From Branchiostoma floridae (Eukaryota; Chordata; Leptocardii; Amphioxiformes; Branchiostomatidae), in NCBI RefSeq assembly GCF_000003815.2, contig NC_049990.1, positions 14,344,533-14,408,532 on the forward strand: a stretch of DNA of 64,000 nt, written 5' to 3'. Of the stretch, positions 12,780-24,851 are shown piece by piece. The first letter of the stretch is position 1. Each line of letters starts with the position of its first letter. Position numbers and translations under genes: made by a program. Under the pieces are notes generated by a model. The model had not been told where the DNA came from. It was given only the letters and a program-made list of their open reading frames with translations, and did no database searches.

Positions 12780-14000
12780 ATAAAAGAACATATTCTATAT
12801 CAGCAAAACACTTTTAACAGCAGGGGTAATTGTTTTATATATCTACTACAGTGTAACTATTTGACAATATATTATGTAGTCGTTTATAAGCTTCAGTCAT
12901 AACAATTGTAATATTGTAATGCAATGACACAGGTAAGGTTTTATACACTTATTTTCCTGAGAAAAATATCCGCACCGGTTGTTTATGATCAACAAATAGA
13001 AAACAGCCAACCCGTCAAGGCGGGGCTTATGAAGACGGGCGAAGTCTGTTGGCAATTTCTAGAAAGTGATCCTTACGGCCAAATACTTCAGCTAACATCG
13101 TCATCATTTGAAGTTTACATAATAATAAACAGAAAACAAAAAAATAAAATAAAAGAAGAGAACAACGACAAACAATTCTTTTGAACGACTAGCTGATAAG
13201 GGCCTGGTGTTCCTGAATAACATGCACTCTAGCGAAGCGTCCCAATGATTTATAATGATAATGGCGGGAAAATATCTGTCAATCACTCAAACCTAACATG
13301 CTGATTGGTTATAAGAGATCTTACACACATTTCACGCTTAATAATTTAAAGCCTGTTAGCATTTTCAGCTGTACAAAAGCAGATTGCGCACAATTATAAT
13401 TATTTATATTTAAATTTAACTTTAATAGGGAGCCCCAGTGACAGATTAGATTTTTTAGCTGATAACGAAAGCCTACGTGGGATGACAGAATCCCTGCGTG
13501 GTTTGGCTTGCAACCTGATATTATTGTTCGAGATGGAAGGCGTTAACCTAGTGTAGTATAGACATTTCTGTCGTTACACGTTGTCATATATTGCTTTTTG
13601 TCCTGAAATAATTGCTGAATATACTATACCACATGTCTGTAGGTAGCGCTTGTCTATTTACCACCCAAGGGCAATCTCTCACATGTGTGTGGTTTGATGG
13701 GTATTCTTCTGTCCTGCCTGCTCTGTATTGCTTTTCAGACTTCCGCTGAGAAGATGTTGTTTCACAAAGACAGCAACATAATTTTTTTACCGGCTTGTAG
13801 TATTTTTAGACCTAAACCTCTAAATATGAATACACTAATGCTCACATGTCAGATAAATTGCATATAGCAAAGACAACTGTAAAAAAAAAAGGGTGTTCAT
13901 ACTCTCATCATCATCATCATGGCAGGGTATTTATTTTCTCATACACTATTGATACGGAAAAGTTAACAAAGACCATCCTCCCACAAACCTAATAAATACT
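12780..14000. other. Unassigned DNA left of the great inverted repeat
   Basis: No supported gene. It contains a diverged reverse copy of the 3836-4018 repeat at about 13240-13300 and a short CAT microsatellite near 13903-13920. Confidence 0.5.
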
Positions 14001-14149
14001 TAACAGAATCCAAAATAATAAAGGAAAATCTATTTTATTCCTTTTTTTTCGACGTGATAATCAGAAAACGAAGTCTGAATTTCTTTGAAAATCAAGTCAT
14101 TTTGGATTGGAATGCAATATTTGAAGAGACTCAAGTCCCAGGAATATTG

Positions 14150-14470
14150 ACTTGTGGGGGCGATTGCCCTGTACAAAGTCTGAATTGTCCAGTCATCTCG
14201 TCTTGATTTCATCAGAGTGAAGAAGACTTGGGGGCGATCGCCCTGTCAGGACTTGGGGGCGATCGCCCTGTCAGTGCTTGGGGCGATCGCCCTGTGATCA
14301 GAACTTGGGGGGCGATTGCCCTGTCAGTGTTTGGGGGCGATCGCCCTGCCAGGGCTTGGGGGCGATCGCCCTGTCAGGATTTGGGGGCGATCGCCCTGTC
14401 AGTCCTTGCAGTACCTGGGGGCGATCGCCCTGACAGGACAATCGCCCGTGGTGGGCCAGTATGGGGCGAC
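14150..14470. repeat. GCGATCGC minisatellite, left copy
   Basis: Eight or nine units of about 25 bp share the core GGGGGCGATCGCCCTGTCAG. Each core contains the 8 bp palindrome GCGATCGC, or GCGATTGC in a few units. A mirror copy is at about 28820-29140. The open frames across it come from the repeat and are not genes. Confidence 0.9.
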
Positions 14471-17049
14471 TGCCCCTACTAGGGAAAATAAAAGTACATG
14501 ACAAGTAGATTTTGCACAAATATTTTGTCAACCTGTTCAATGGATCACAAAAGAACTACTCAATTGAATAAGACGTTACAGCGTAGTCATCAATCATACC
14601 TGTTTATGATACTTAGCTCCTTGAATTATGATGATCAATTTTGAACTACATCGATATCTTTCACAAGGTAGGCGTATTCCTTTCATACATACATGACAAG
14701 GTGTGTTGAAAAGCAGACAATACATATCTTACTCTTCTTGGCAATATCAAAGGATGATAATTTTCGTAGACGCTATCAGTAAATACGTGGTGCGTTTATA
14801 AGCTGTGACTACTAAAAGCGGCTGGAAAGAGAAATAGGCCTAATAGACAGATATTATGTCGGAGGAGTTAGTCCGCTAAAGGTTTACAGTTTGCCGACCT
14901 GAGCAAAATGTACTCCTATAACGGACAAACCCCTCTTGCATGTTATCCGTCTATTTGGCCGATTTCTTAACTTTCCAGCCACCCCAGGAGTAAAGGATGA
15001 TAAAAGGAAACGTTAAAACAGTTTGTGTTCGTCTAACACATGAAACTAATGATTACACTCAAACTGCGTTCTACATAAAAGTAATGGACCGTTTCTATAT
15101 TTCGTTAGCTGAATCACACTTGTATTTTTAAGTCGGGGCGAGGGCCGGCAAAGGTGTCATTACCTGTTCCCTCGCCCCTTACACTTCTGTGTTGAATCTT
15201 AATAAACAAATAAACTTGTAAGTTGGATATGGTTCAGTCGATCAGTGGTTAATCCTGGTTGCAGCCAGTGTCTTGTGAATCTACTTTTTATGTTCAAATT
15301 TCATGCCCTTCGGTACGCTCTCAATTCTGGCTACATCTTGCAGCTGCTTCTTCCATCAGCGCGAGCGAAACTAGACCATACTTGCTCACTACGTATACCT
15401 CTCCTAGTCCTTTCCATCCGTGGTATTCTCTGAGCAGCAACCTGTAGCCAATGAATGAATGAATGGATGAAGAATGACACTGCAACCCACACATAAAATA
15501 AATAGAAAGCCTAAGGTAAGGTGTGAAGCAGACACAGACACGTGTATGCATACATTGCATATTGTACAGTATGACATAAATACATACATAATATACATAC
15601 AACAGTGGACTACTTATATGTCAGAAGGGCTCAAATTCACAGATTGACAGCTGAGGAAAGCAGTCACAAAAGCATATCCGACAAACGGAATTAAGATATG
15701 GAGCAGGCAGGAGACATGTTCCTTAGAAACATTTGATCAAAACAGTCAAAAGAAACTGTTACTTCTCTTAATCCGGTCAGAAAGTAGAATAGGGATTTGC
15801 TACATAGATGCAGGAGTAAGTGATTTAATTTTTTCTCTGATGTACAGACGGTAAATATTTGTTCAGATACCCTATTTTCTTGACAATCTCTTGAGTAAAC
15901 TGACATGTCTTAGACAACTAAGTGTTACCCGTAAACTGCAGGTTCAGAAAGATTGGAATCTGTCTTTACGGATATTAATTTATTATTAATGAAGGGATCA
16001 ACAAAAGTAATGACATGATTTTGTTTAAAGCAACGCACATTTCTCGCTGTAACAATGTAATAAAGACAATTCAAAACCTTGCATTGCTAGGCAGAGCCAT
16101 ATGCATGAAAAATATATTGTGCATTTGCACACTGTCAAACTATTACTATTATATGATACTAGCAAAGGAACGGCACGATCGCAGGAAACAATGAACTAAA
16201 GAAACAATGGATATGAATAGTTAAGAGGCTATGACAGTTCATGGAATAGAGAATGTTCAAAGTCGCCTTCTATCTAGTCTATGCATAATTTTATTAACTG
16301 TGGTCTTGGTAAAGATCTTACCCATTCCTCCCATTAGACAGCTTTCCAGACGACTTTCGCTGACTCTAAGGGATCAGAAGATGTCTCATAACGGACCTGG
16401 ATAAGATTGTGGTGAGAACATGGATACAGTAAGTCCATAAAATCCGTGGCGCTTCTAACAATGTGTTTTTATAACAAGTCGCCATTTCTGTTAACTCCTA
16501 AGGTCCCATTACATCAGACAAAATCTGAAAAGAAAGAAGCGGTCTGAAACAGCCCTCCAATTGCTTATCAAACGACCTGCATGAAGAAAGTGCAAATGTT
16601 GACCGTTGACCACCGAGTGACCAATAGTAGGAAAGGAATAGTAATTGAACAGGACCTCTCAACATCAGCTCACCATAGCTCTCTTGGCACGTTAAGCTGA
16701 ATAAGCCATTCTTTTTGAAAAAAAAAGTTAGGTTTGCCTTATTGGAATAATGTGTAGCAGATTGCGTAACATAGCTCAAAACCTTGCTCCTATAGTATGT
16801 AATGAAGGTAATGGCAACAATCTCGTCAAAAAGATAAAAGCTCAACACACAAATGAATAAAAAATATGTCATTGTTTTGGTTCTATACACTACACCTTAA
16901 TGTACCCATATTACCAAATGATCGGAAAACGTTGAAGGCACATTAGGCGACAAAAGAACTATTTTGAATCCAAAATTAAAATCCATTCGACCTATTACTG
17001 CGATAGAGCTGTATTGCAATTAAAAACCAGTGACCGTAGGTAACATACT

Positions 17050-17789
17050 CTCCGACGTAATTATGATTTATGTCGGTTGTGTTGTTTTCTGGTGTGTGAC
17101 ACTATGTTTTATATAAAAAATAGGTTCGAACACTAATTACATAGACCGACTACAATACTCAGTCGACGGTCACAGAGTAAAAATGACAGCTTGTTCCGCC
17201 AACACCACCGCTGGACTCCGAACTCCACATGACGGTAGCGCATTGGTCCCAGCGGGGTGGGGGGTGTGCCACGCGGGCTGCTAAGTACGGGCGGGCACAC
17301 GACTTCCAAACACATGTATCTGGAATTGGACATTAAGGTTTCTTAGATAGCCTCCAAAGGAGACCCTCTGGGTCGTTTTTTTTCTCGTCTTTTTCACCAT
17401 TTGGCATTAAAAAAAACCGTGACTTTTGCAGGACGTTAGCTAGCTAACCTTTTTTTTGTAAACCAGATTCAGATTCAGCTTTATTCCTGGATGACTTGGC
17501 ATGTATATACACATGAAATGCGTCATCAGTCACAGAATCAACTTTAAAACATTAATGCATTTACAACATTTAAAATTAGACAGCAATCGGATTAAAAAAA
17601 TATACATGACAGAATCAACATTCTTTACCGATCAACTAGCACTTTCGTACAGCAATCTTACAGAACGGGGAGCAAATGACAGTTCATGTCTCTTCGTTTT
17701 ACTTCTAGATGCCCTGTATCTAGCCGGGTATCCAGACCGCCGTGCTATACTCGCTAATCCCTTCGGGCCGGCAACAATTAGCCCCGCCG
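17050..17789. other. 740 bp segment present only in the left arm
   Basis: Left of this segment the arms match through GGTAACATACT, and right of it they match again from CAGAACACAGTACGCG. In the right arm the two junctions meet directly near 25289-25300. I see no terminal inverted repeat or clean target duplication, so a deletion in the right arm is as likely as an insertion here. It ends in GC-richer DNA (17700-17789). Confidence 0.8.
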
Positions 17790-18230
17790 CAGAACACAGT
17801 ACGCGTGCCCTGGTTATCTCTCCGGGTGCCAATTACCTCTGGGTGCAAATAGAGACTGGGGCTTCTAACGTTCTCTGGCGCAAGGACTATAGATTAGCGC
17901 GAAAGGGCTATAGTTTAGAGCGAGGGACTGCTATCCAGGCTACCCTGTATCGGGCTTCCCGACGAAGACTGTACGAACTGGTCGCTTGTGTATAGCGACT
18001 CACAAATTGAAAACGGTCAGCAAAAGTATTTTATGAAACGAGAAGAAAAAGATAGCAGGCTAGATTTCGCGGGTATTCCCTCTGCATTTCACGAGAAATA
18101 CATCGGTCTACTGCATACAAAACTCACATAGAGTTATACCAACACCATGTGAAGGTCCGTTAGGCTCCGACATGAAATCGAACATGGCCAAATAGGGGAA
18201 CTGTACGCGTGGGAAAGCTTAACTTCTTTT

Positions 18231-18585
18231 ACTATCCAAGCAGAGGTTAGGTTCCGGATGTTTTTTTACGTTTCTATGGCTTAGGCATTTTCCCGGGCTT
18301 TCCATTATATACCGCTTTCTTTCTTTATGCCTCGCGGCCTAGGCCGGGAGACATCAGAAAGCCCGATGAAAATGACAAAAAAAAACTAATCTCCAAGCAG
18401 ATCCTACGGTGCCATAAGATAGTATCAAAGCTGGCCAGGGAGTATAGCCGGCTAAGGGAGTCAAACGGGCACCGGCACGGGAAGTTTGATACTATACATT
18501 ACGCACCGTGGATCTGGTTGGAGATTTTAAAAAAAAACGTCAAAAAGCAGCCGGAGTCTTATCTGTCTAACCTCTGCTTGGAGAG
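18231..18585. mobile_element. Foldback element with CCAAGCAGAGGTTA ends, carrying a nested one
   Basis: The left end CTATCCAAGCAGAGGTTA pairs with TAACCTCTGCTTGGAGAG at 18568-18585, and the pairing continues inward (TCCGGATG / CAGCCGGA). A second foldback element (18389-18525) sits inside. It is non-autonomous with no ORF. The mirror copy in the right arm is at about 24492-24851. Confidence 0.7.
18389..18525. mobile_element. 137 bp foldback element with ATCTCCAAGCAGATCC ends, nested
   Basis: ATCTCCAAGCAGATCC at the left pairs with GGATCTGGTTGGAGAT at the right. The subterminal AAGATAGTATCAAA pairs with TTTGATACTAT. The family core CTCCAAGCAGA is shared with the elements at 18632-18789, 19819-19904 and 21845-21964. 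The mirror copy is near 24555-24690. Confidence 0.7.
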
Positions 18586-18631
18586 GAGACTTGTTTATAC
18601 TAGGCGATAGCTAAATCTTTCAATTTCTTTA

Positions 18632-18789
18632 ATCTCAAAGCAGATCCTACGGTGCCATAAGATAGTATCAAAGCTGGCCAAGGAGTATAGCCGGTCAAGG
18701 GGAGTCAAACGGGCACCGGAAACCGAATGGATGCAGATCCTACGGTGGGTTTGATACTATATTACGCAACCGTGGATCTGCTTGGAGAT
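18632..18789. mobile_element. Second copy of the ATCTCCAAGCAGATCC foldback element
   Basis: It has the same ends and the same internal block (CGGTGCCATAAGATAGTATC) as the 18389-18525 copy, with small indels in the loop. The mirror copy is at about 24290-24447. Two close relatives about 100 bp apart suggest local re-insertion or duplication before the arms formed. Confidence 0.7.
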
Positions 18790-19818
18790 TACAATTTCTT
18801 GGCAGGCGAGAAGATGACTCAGCCAGGCATCCTAGCCACGTGACCCGTGACTGGTACATACAGTACCAACGGGACGTCCCTCGAGCCCTGTGCTAAACCT
18901 GGTTGTATCGACACCAGACCAGGATTGAAAATCCAAGTAAATTGCCATGTGCTTGAATCGTGATTTATTTCAGAACTATGTAGCTTAAACGAAAACTATA
19001 TCGTTAATGAAGAGTCGCCCTAACCAACTATTGTGCTAGATCTATTACTAGATTTTATCTGTGGTACCAAAACACTTCCAGATGCCCGCATATATAATAT
19101 TTTATAGAGGTTCATCTGAAGTTAGATTACATAATTTACAAGTCAAGATTCCACAAGCAAATGGAATCATACCCCGCACTCTACAACTACAGTACAAGAA
19201 AACCCACAAAGACCAACAGCGACAATCAACTGATGAGAGACCGTCTATAAAACAAGAAGCTCCTACATGCCTTGTAAGACCTTGTAGAGATCTACGGCTA
19301 CTCAACTCGACAAGCCCCCCTCCCGCCTATTAAACAATAACAGTATCGCCTCCCCAAAGAACATGTCCCCAAGTGTTATAAATATACTTCGAGTGGTACA
19401 CTTCGAGTGGTACACTGTATCATTTCAGAATGAAGTTCTACATACCAAAGAACATTGGGGAGCTATCCAGTCGGAAAGGCAGGCGTGTACCGCGGTCTGT
19501 TCAGTTGTTATTTTCCATAAACGAGGCGCCCGCTCTTCCACGTTGATCGATCATCTCACCATATTTGTTACAGCCACGTGAAAGTCTGTCCGTTCAAGGG
19601 AGGCCATCCTTTGTCCGTTGCCATGATGTAACTCACGAAGAGACTGCAGAATGTCACGAAATAAGTTTAACTCGAATCAACATAACTGTTTTGACTGTGA
19701 GAAAAGTAGTGGACCCCACACAGGACAAGCTTTATATCTGGACTGTTCCACTATCCCCCAGTTCGACACCCCGTCGATGACCCCGTTATGACCCCGGCCT
19801 GACTTACAAGATTTTATT

Positions 19819-19904
19819 CTTCAAGCAGATGTTGGGTAGAAGTGGTGGTCGGGATTTCGCAGGCCGCGGCTTCTATACTCCGACCCAATCCCCGCTTGGA
19901 GATT
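19819..19904. mobile_element. Short foldback element, CAAGCAGATGTTGGG ends
   Basis: TTCAAGCAGATGTTGGGTAGAAG pairs loosely with CTTCTATACTCCGACCCAA...CGCTTGGAGA, sharing the AAGCAG terminus of the family. The mirror copy is at about 23172-23258. Confidence 0.5.
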
Positions 19905-21585
19905 ATTTGTGAAGCGTTTCCGACTAGTTTCTGTAGGTTTCTGTTTGCCCAGCATGTCTTTTTCCGAAGTACCGTCACGGATTAAAAACAGTTTTAACTC
20001 TACTCTACGCTTCACATATAAAGTGAATTGGAGAAGGTGCTTTAATAGTTAGTGGCATAAACAGATTGAAATGTCGGAGGAGGATATAGCTATAGAAACT
20101 CTTTTTTTCTTAGCTGGACTTCGCGAACGAAGACCATTCTCTAGGGGGTTCGTCGGCCACATGCTCGCTGATGGCTAGTCAGTCCTATGCATGCGGGACA
20201 GACACACCCGTTCACAACGGTTGCAGGGGAATGCTTCGTTGGGGGCCTAGATCACGGCGGTGTGTCTGCAGCCTTTCTCCTCAAGAGCAGCTCTATAGAA
20301 ACTACATTTATTGTCATAATGAGCTGACATCAAATGCTCAAAGCCTGTACGTGGATTTCATTTGCCGACACTTTATACATTTCGAAACGTTACCATCTGA
20401 ACTGTACCTATTATTCGTGGTGGGTTTAACCCGCAGCGGTTAGAACTAAACAAAAAACAAAAAACTTAAGTCCCTGAAATGTCTAGCGACTGTTTATTTC
20501 TTTCACTTCCGTCACTTATTGGGTTTGTGTCGGTCGTAGAAAGAATCCTATTATTAGTATTAATCAGAGGTAAGACTGTTACCCATTGTGACCTTCTTCT
20601 CTCACATACCTCAATTTCCGTCAGCCGGTCTTATCAACGCGATGGTTTTTCGCTTGCGTAACATATTTGACTATTTGACTCCATGTTTGACTCGACTTAT
20701 TATTATTATTTAAAAGATAGAAAGAAAGGCAGTCCTGACGACAACATTTTAACGTTTCTACCATAATTTGCATATGGAATCATCGCTATTCTTTTAAACG
20801 GTAGAAACTCAACCACTAGACATCGCTTTATATTATCAATGAGGTTTATCATCGTCCGGCTTCGGACTACGAAATTCCAATCTGTTTCGGGTTTTCCTGA
20901 AATCCATCAGTGGCAATCCCGGGTGGCCGGGTATGTTCTCGGCTCTTCACTTACTGGCCTGACCAGCGCACCAGCGCCGTTATCTATGTTCCTGATCTAT
21001 TTATCCAAACAAGCTTCGGGGTCAACGGGGACTGAGGCCAGGCTTGGAAATTTTCGTGTGGGGCGTTATTTTCGAAACCAAAGGTTGTATGAAGATTGAT
21101 AAAACTGATAGCCTCTACCAGGCTCCGTCGATCTGTGGTCTTATTGTAGAAATTGGACAAATAGAGTCAATAGTACGCTAGGGGAGTCGGCCGGCCAGTA
21201 CAAACATTATCCTCACTACCTTGGCGTATTGTGTCGAGCTCCACGGAGCCTGTAGAGGTTAGAATGTTGTGATTTTTAATCTCATGTCCGTTTTATGTCC
21301 ACACTCCAGATGCCATGGACATAAAATAAACGATAAAGATGTAACAGGGTGCCCCTGTATTGTAATGTAATTTATCTGAATTCCGTGTACCGTTGAGATA
21401 TATTAAAACTTTAGTGTAGAAAAGTATTGGTCACACTTTCCTGATCTCTTCTGAGAAGGAGGGGTCAGGAGTATGCGTCCGGATGACAGCCGTGAGTAAT
21501 GACCCTTGAAGAGAACTAATGACTTCTACCCAGGGGGTATGCTGAATCCCTCTACAATTTGGGGCTGTCCTGTAGATCTAATACT

Positions 21586-21692
21586 CTCCAAGCAGAGGTC
21601 GAAACGCGCAGATATTGTAGTAATCGAAAAAAATACACCGGCGCCTTACAAGAGCACCGGTGTAAATTTTTCGAGTAGAGTAGATCTAATAC
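21586..21692. mobile_element. Partial CTCCAAGCAGAGGT element with an inner hairpin
   Basis: The left terminus CTCTCCAAGCAGAGGTCG is followed by a perfect-stem hairpin around CACCGGTG/CACCGGCG, but the right terminus is missing. A 13 bp direct repeat GTAGATCTAATAC at 21572-21584 and 21680-21692 brackets the unit. Confidence 0.55.
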
Positions 21693-21844
21693 CTTAGAAA
21701 ATGAGGAAATGAGTCAGGATTACAATATAGTGAGACCGTGTTTAATGTACCGTGTTCTGAGAAATATATGCGTAGGCGATTAGACCATATGTAGAAAAGG
21801 ATTAGAGATTTAGGAAACATGTGTGTGGAAAACTAGAGAGAGTA

Positions 21845-21964
21845 CTCTCCAAGCAGAGGTTGAGTCGCGTAGATATAGTTGTAGTCGGAAAAATTACACC
21901 GGCGCTTCTAACGTAAGAGGAGCGTCGTTGTAATTTTCCGACTACTCAACCTCTGCTTGGAGAG
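21845..21964. mobile_element. 120 bp foldback element with CTCTCCAAGCAGAGGT ends
   Basis: The terminal inverted repeats CTCTCCAAGCAGAGGTTGAG / CTCAACCTCTGCTTGGAGAG are near perfect, and most of the element folds back on itself. A TA dinucleotide flanks each side (21843-21844, 21965-21966), consistent with a TA target duplication. It has no coding capacity. It is the cleanest member of the family here. Confidence 0.8.
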
Positions 21965-24491
21965 TATAGAGTATAGTGGGTGGAAGATTTAGAAGCTTAG
22001 CCTGCACAGCCCATGAAAACAGTCTGGCTTCCATGCAGTATTAGCCACATCGGAAAAAAAGCAACCAGTGAATGAAGGAAATTTCACAGACACACACACA
22101 GACACACACACAGACACACTCAAAACTATACCTCCATTTTTTCATGGAGGTAATAATTCCTTCCTTACTATGAAAGCTCTCTAAGTCCGGCTTCGGCTTT
22201 TTCTTTTACATTTCAATGTGTTGTCCACCAAAGGGAAAGCCCGGGGCCGAAGACAAGCCTGAGTCGAACCTCTGACTGTGTGGGGGGTAATGTGGTAGGC
22301 ATAATGAAAACAGACCCGAAACCTACATGTTGAAGAGTATGGCTAATGGGCATAGAGAAAATATGACAAAATAGAGGGCCCGAGAAAACCGGCCTGAGTC
22401 AAACATGGAGACTATGTTACGCAAGCGAAAAACCATCGCGTTGATAAGACCGGCTGACGGAAATTGAGGTATGTGAGAGAAGAAGGTCACAATGGGTAAC
22501 AGTCTTACCTCTGATAAATACTAATAATAGGATTCTTTCTACGACCGACACAAACCCAATAAGTGACGGAAGTGAAAGAAATAAACAGTCGCTAGACATT
22601 TCAGGGACTTAAGTTTTTTTTTTTTTTTTGGTTCTAACCGCTACGGGTTAAACCCACCACGAATAATAGGTACAGTTCAGATGGTAACGTTTCGAAATGT
22701 ATAAAGTGTCGGCAAATAAAATCCACGTACAGGCTTTGAGCATTTGATGTCAGCTCATTATGACAATAAATGTAGTTTTTATAGAGCTGCTCTTGAGGAG
22801 AAAGGCTGCAGACACACCGCCGTGATCTAGGCCCCCAACGAAGCATTCCCCTGCAACCGTTGTGAACGGGTGTGTCTGTCCCGCATGCATAGGACTGACT
22901 AGCCATCAGCGAGCATGTGGCCGACGAACCCCCTAGAGAATGGTCTTCGTTCGCGAAGTCCAGCTAAGAAAAAAAGAGTTTCTATAGCTATATCCTCCTC
23001 CGACATTTCAATCTGTTTATGCCACTAACTATTAAAGCACCTTCTCCAATTCACTTTATATGTGAAGCGTAGAGTAGAGTTAAAACTGTTTTTAATATCC
23101 GTCGGTACTTCGGAAAAAGACATGCTGGGCAAACAGAAACCTACAGAAACTAGTCGGAAACGCTTCACAAATAATCTCCAAGCGGGGATTGGGTCGGAGT
23201 ATAGAAGCCGCGGCCTGCGAAATCCCGACCACCACTTCTACCCAACATCTGCTTGAAGAATAAAATCTTGTAAGTCAGGCCGGGGTCATAACGGGGTCAT
23301 CGACGGGGTGTCGAGCTGGGGGATAGTGGAACAGTCCAGATATAAAGCTTGTCCTGTGTGGGGTCCACTACTTTTCTCACAGTCAAAACAGTTATGTTGA
23401 TTCGAGTTAAACTTATTTCGTGACATTCTGCAGTCTCTTCGTGAGTTACATCATGGCAACGGACAAAGGATGGCCTCCCTTGAACGGACAGACTTTCACG
23501 TGGCTGTAACAAATATGGTGAGATGATCGATCAACGTGGAAGAGCGGGCGCCTCGTTTATGGAAAATAACAACTGAACAGACCGCGGTACACGCCTGCCT
23601 TTCCGACTGGATAGCTCCCCAATGTTCTTTGGTATGTAGAACTTCATGCTGAAAGGATACAGTGTACCACTCGAAGTGTACCACTCGAAGTATATTATAA
23701 CACTTGGGGACCTGTTCTTTGGGGAGGCGATACTGTTATCGTTTAATAGGCGGGAGGGGGGGGGTTGTCGTCAGTTGAGTAGCCGTAGATCTCTACAAGG
23801 TCTTACAAGGCATGTAGGAGCTTCTTGTTTTATAGACGGTCTCCCATCAGTTGATTGTCGCTGTTGGTCTTTGTGGGTTTTCTTGTACTGTAGTTGTAGA
23901 GTGCGGGGTATGATTCCATTTGCTTGTGGAATCTTGACTTGTAAATTATGTAATCTAACTTCAGATGAACCTCTATAAAATATTATATATGCGGGCATCT
24001 GGAAGTGTTTTGGTACCACAGATAAAATCTAGTAATAGATCTAGCACAATAGTTGGTTAGGGCGACTCTTCATTAACGATATAGTTTTCGTTTAAGCTAC
24101 ATAGTTCTGAAATAAATCACGATTCAAGCACATGGCAATTTACTTGGATTTTCAATCCTGGTCTGGTGTCGATACAACCAGGTTTAGCACAGGGCTCGAG
24201 GGACGTCCCGTTGGTACTGTATGTACCAGTCACGGGTCACGTGGCTAGGATGCCTGGCTGAGTCATCTTCTCGCCTGCCAAGAAATTGTAATCTCCAAGC
24301 AGATCCACGGTTGCGTAATATAGTATCAAACCCACCGTAGGATCTGCATCCATTCGGTTTCCGGTGCCCGTTTGACTCCCCTTGACCGGCTATACTCCTT
24401 GGCCAGCTTTGATACTATCTTATGGCACCGTAGGATCTGCTTTGAGATTAAAGAAATTGAAAGATTTAGCTATCGCCTAGTACAAACAAGT

Positions 24492-24851
24492 CTCCTCTCC
24501 AAGCAGAGGTTAGACAGATAAGACTCCGGCTGCTTTTTGACGTTTTTTTTTTTAAATCTCCAACCAGATCCACGGTGCGTAATGTATAGTATCAAACTTC
24601 CCGTGCCGGTGCCCGTTTGACTCCCTTAGCCGGCTATACTCCCTGGCCAGCTTTGATACTATCTTATGGCACCGTAGGATCTGCTTGGAGATTAGTTTTT
24701 TTTTGTCATTTTCATCGGGCTTTCTGATGTCTCCCGGCCTAGGCCGCGAGGCATAAAGAAAGAAAGCGATATATAACAGAAAGCCCGGGAAAATGCCTAA
24801 GCCATAGAAACGTAAAAAAAACATCCGGAACCTAACCTCTGCTTGGATAGT
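24492..24851. mobile_element. Mirror copy of the nested foldback element
   Basis: Reverse complement of 18231-18585 within the right arm, including the nested 137 bp element. The nesting is therefore older than the arm duplication. Confidence 0.65.

Larger units (their letters stand above)
14001..20693 (+). repeat. Left arm of a 15.3 kb inverted duplication
   Basis: From TAACAGAATCC at 14001 to about 20693, the sequence reappears as its reverse complement at 22397-29289. Corresponding points sum to 43290 at the outer end and about 43077 at the inner end; the differences are explained by a few large indels. Long tracts are almost identical: a 130-codon open frame at 16498-16890 and its mirror at 25454-25846 differ at two codons. 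This arm contains a 740 bp segment (17050-17789) missing from the other arm. It lacks the 970 bp element at 27117-28086 and keeps its empty TTAA site near 15198. No open frame in the arm has a recognisable product. Confidence 0.93.
20694..22396. other. Central spacer of the inverted duplication
   Basis: Arm pairing stops at CCATGTTTGACTC on both sides, leaving 1.7 kb of unique DNA. It has no recognisable gene. It contains two CTCCAAGCAGA-family elements (21586-21692 and 21845-21964) and a CA microsatellite near 22090-22125 followed by a short CCTCCAT/ATGGAGG inverted repeat. Confidence 0.8.

Noticed and set aside
14150-14470. Possible CRISPR-like array
   Set aside because: Units are contiguous with no unique spacers, and the DNA is animal. 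It is a minisatellite.
14150-14470. Bacterial or cyanobacterial DNA because of HIP1-like GCGATCGC
   Set aside because: The octamer lies in a tandem array within an animal-type sequence. No bacterial gene is nearby.
14228-14482. Open frames of 61-84 codons across the GCGATCGC array
   Set aside because: They come from the repeat period and lack start context, splice signals or motifs.
16498-16890. 130-codon frame conserved between the two arms
   Set aside because: Conservation is explained by the recent duplication. The protein has no recognisable domain, and differences between arms show no coding bias that I can measure.
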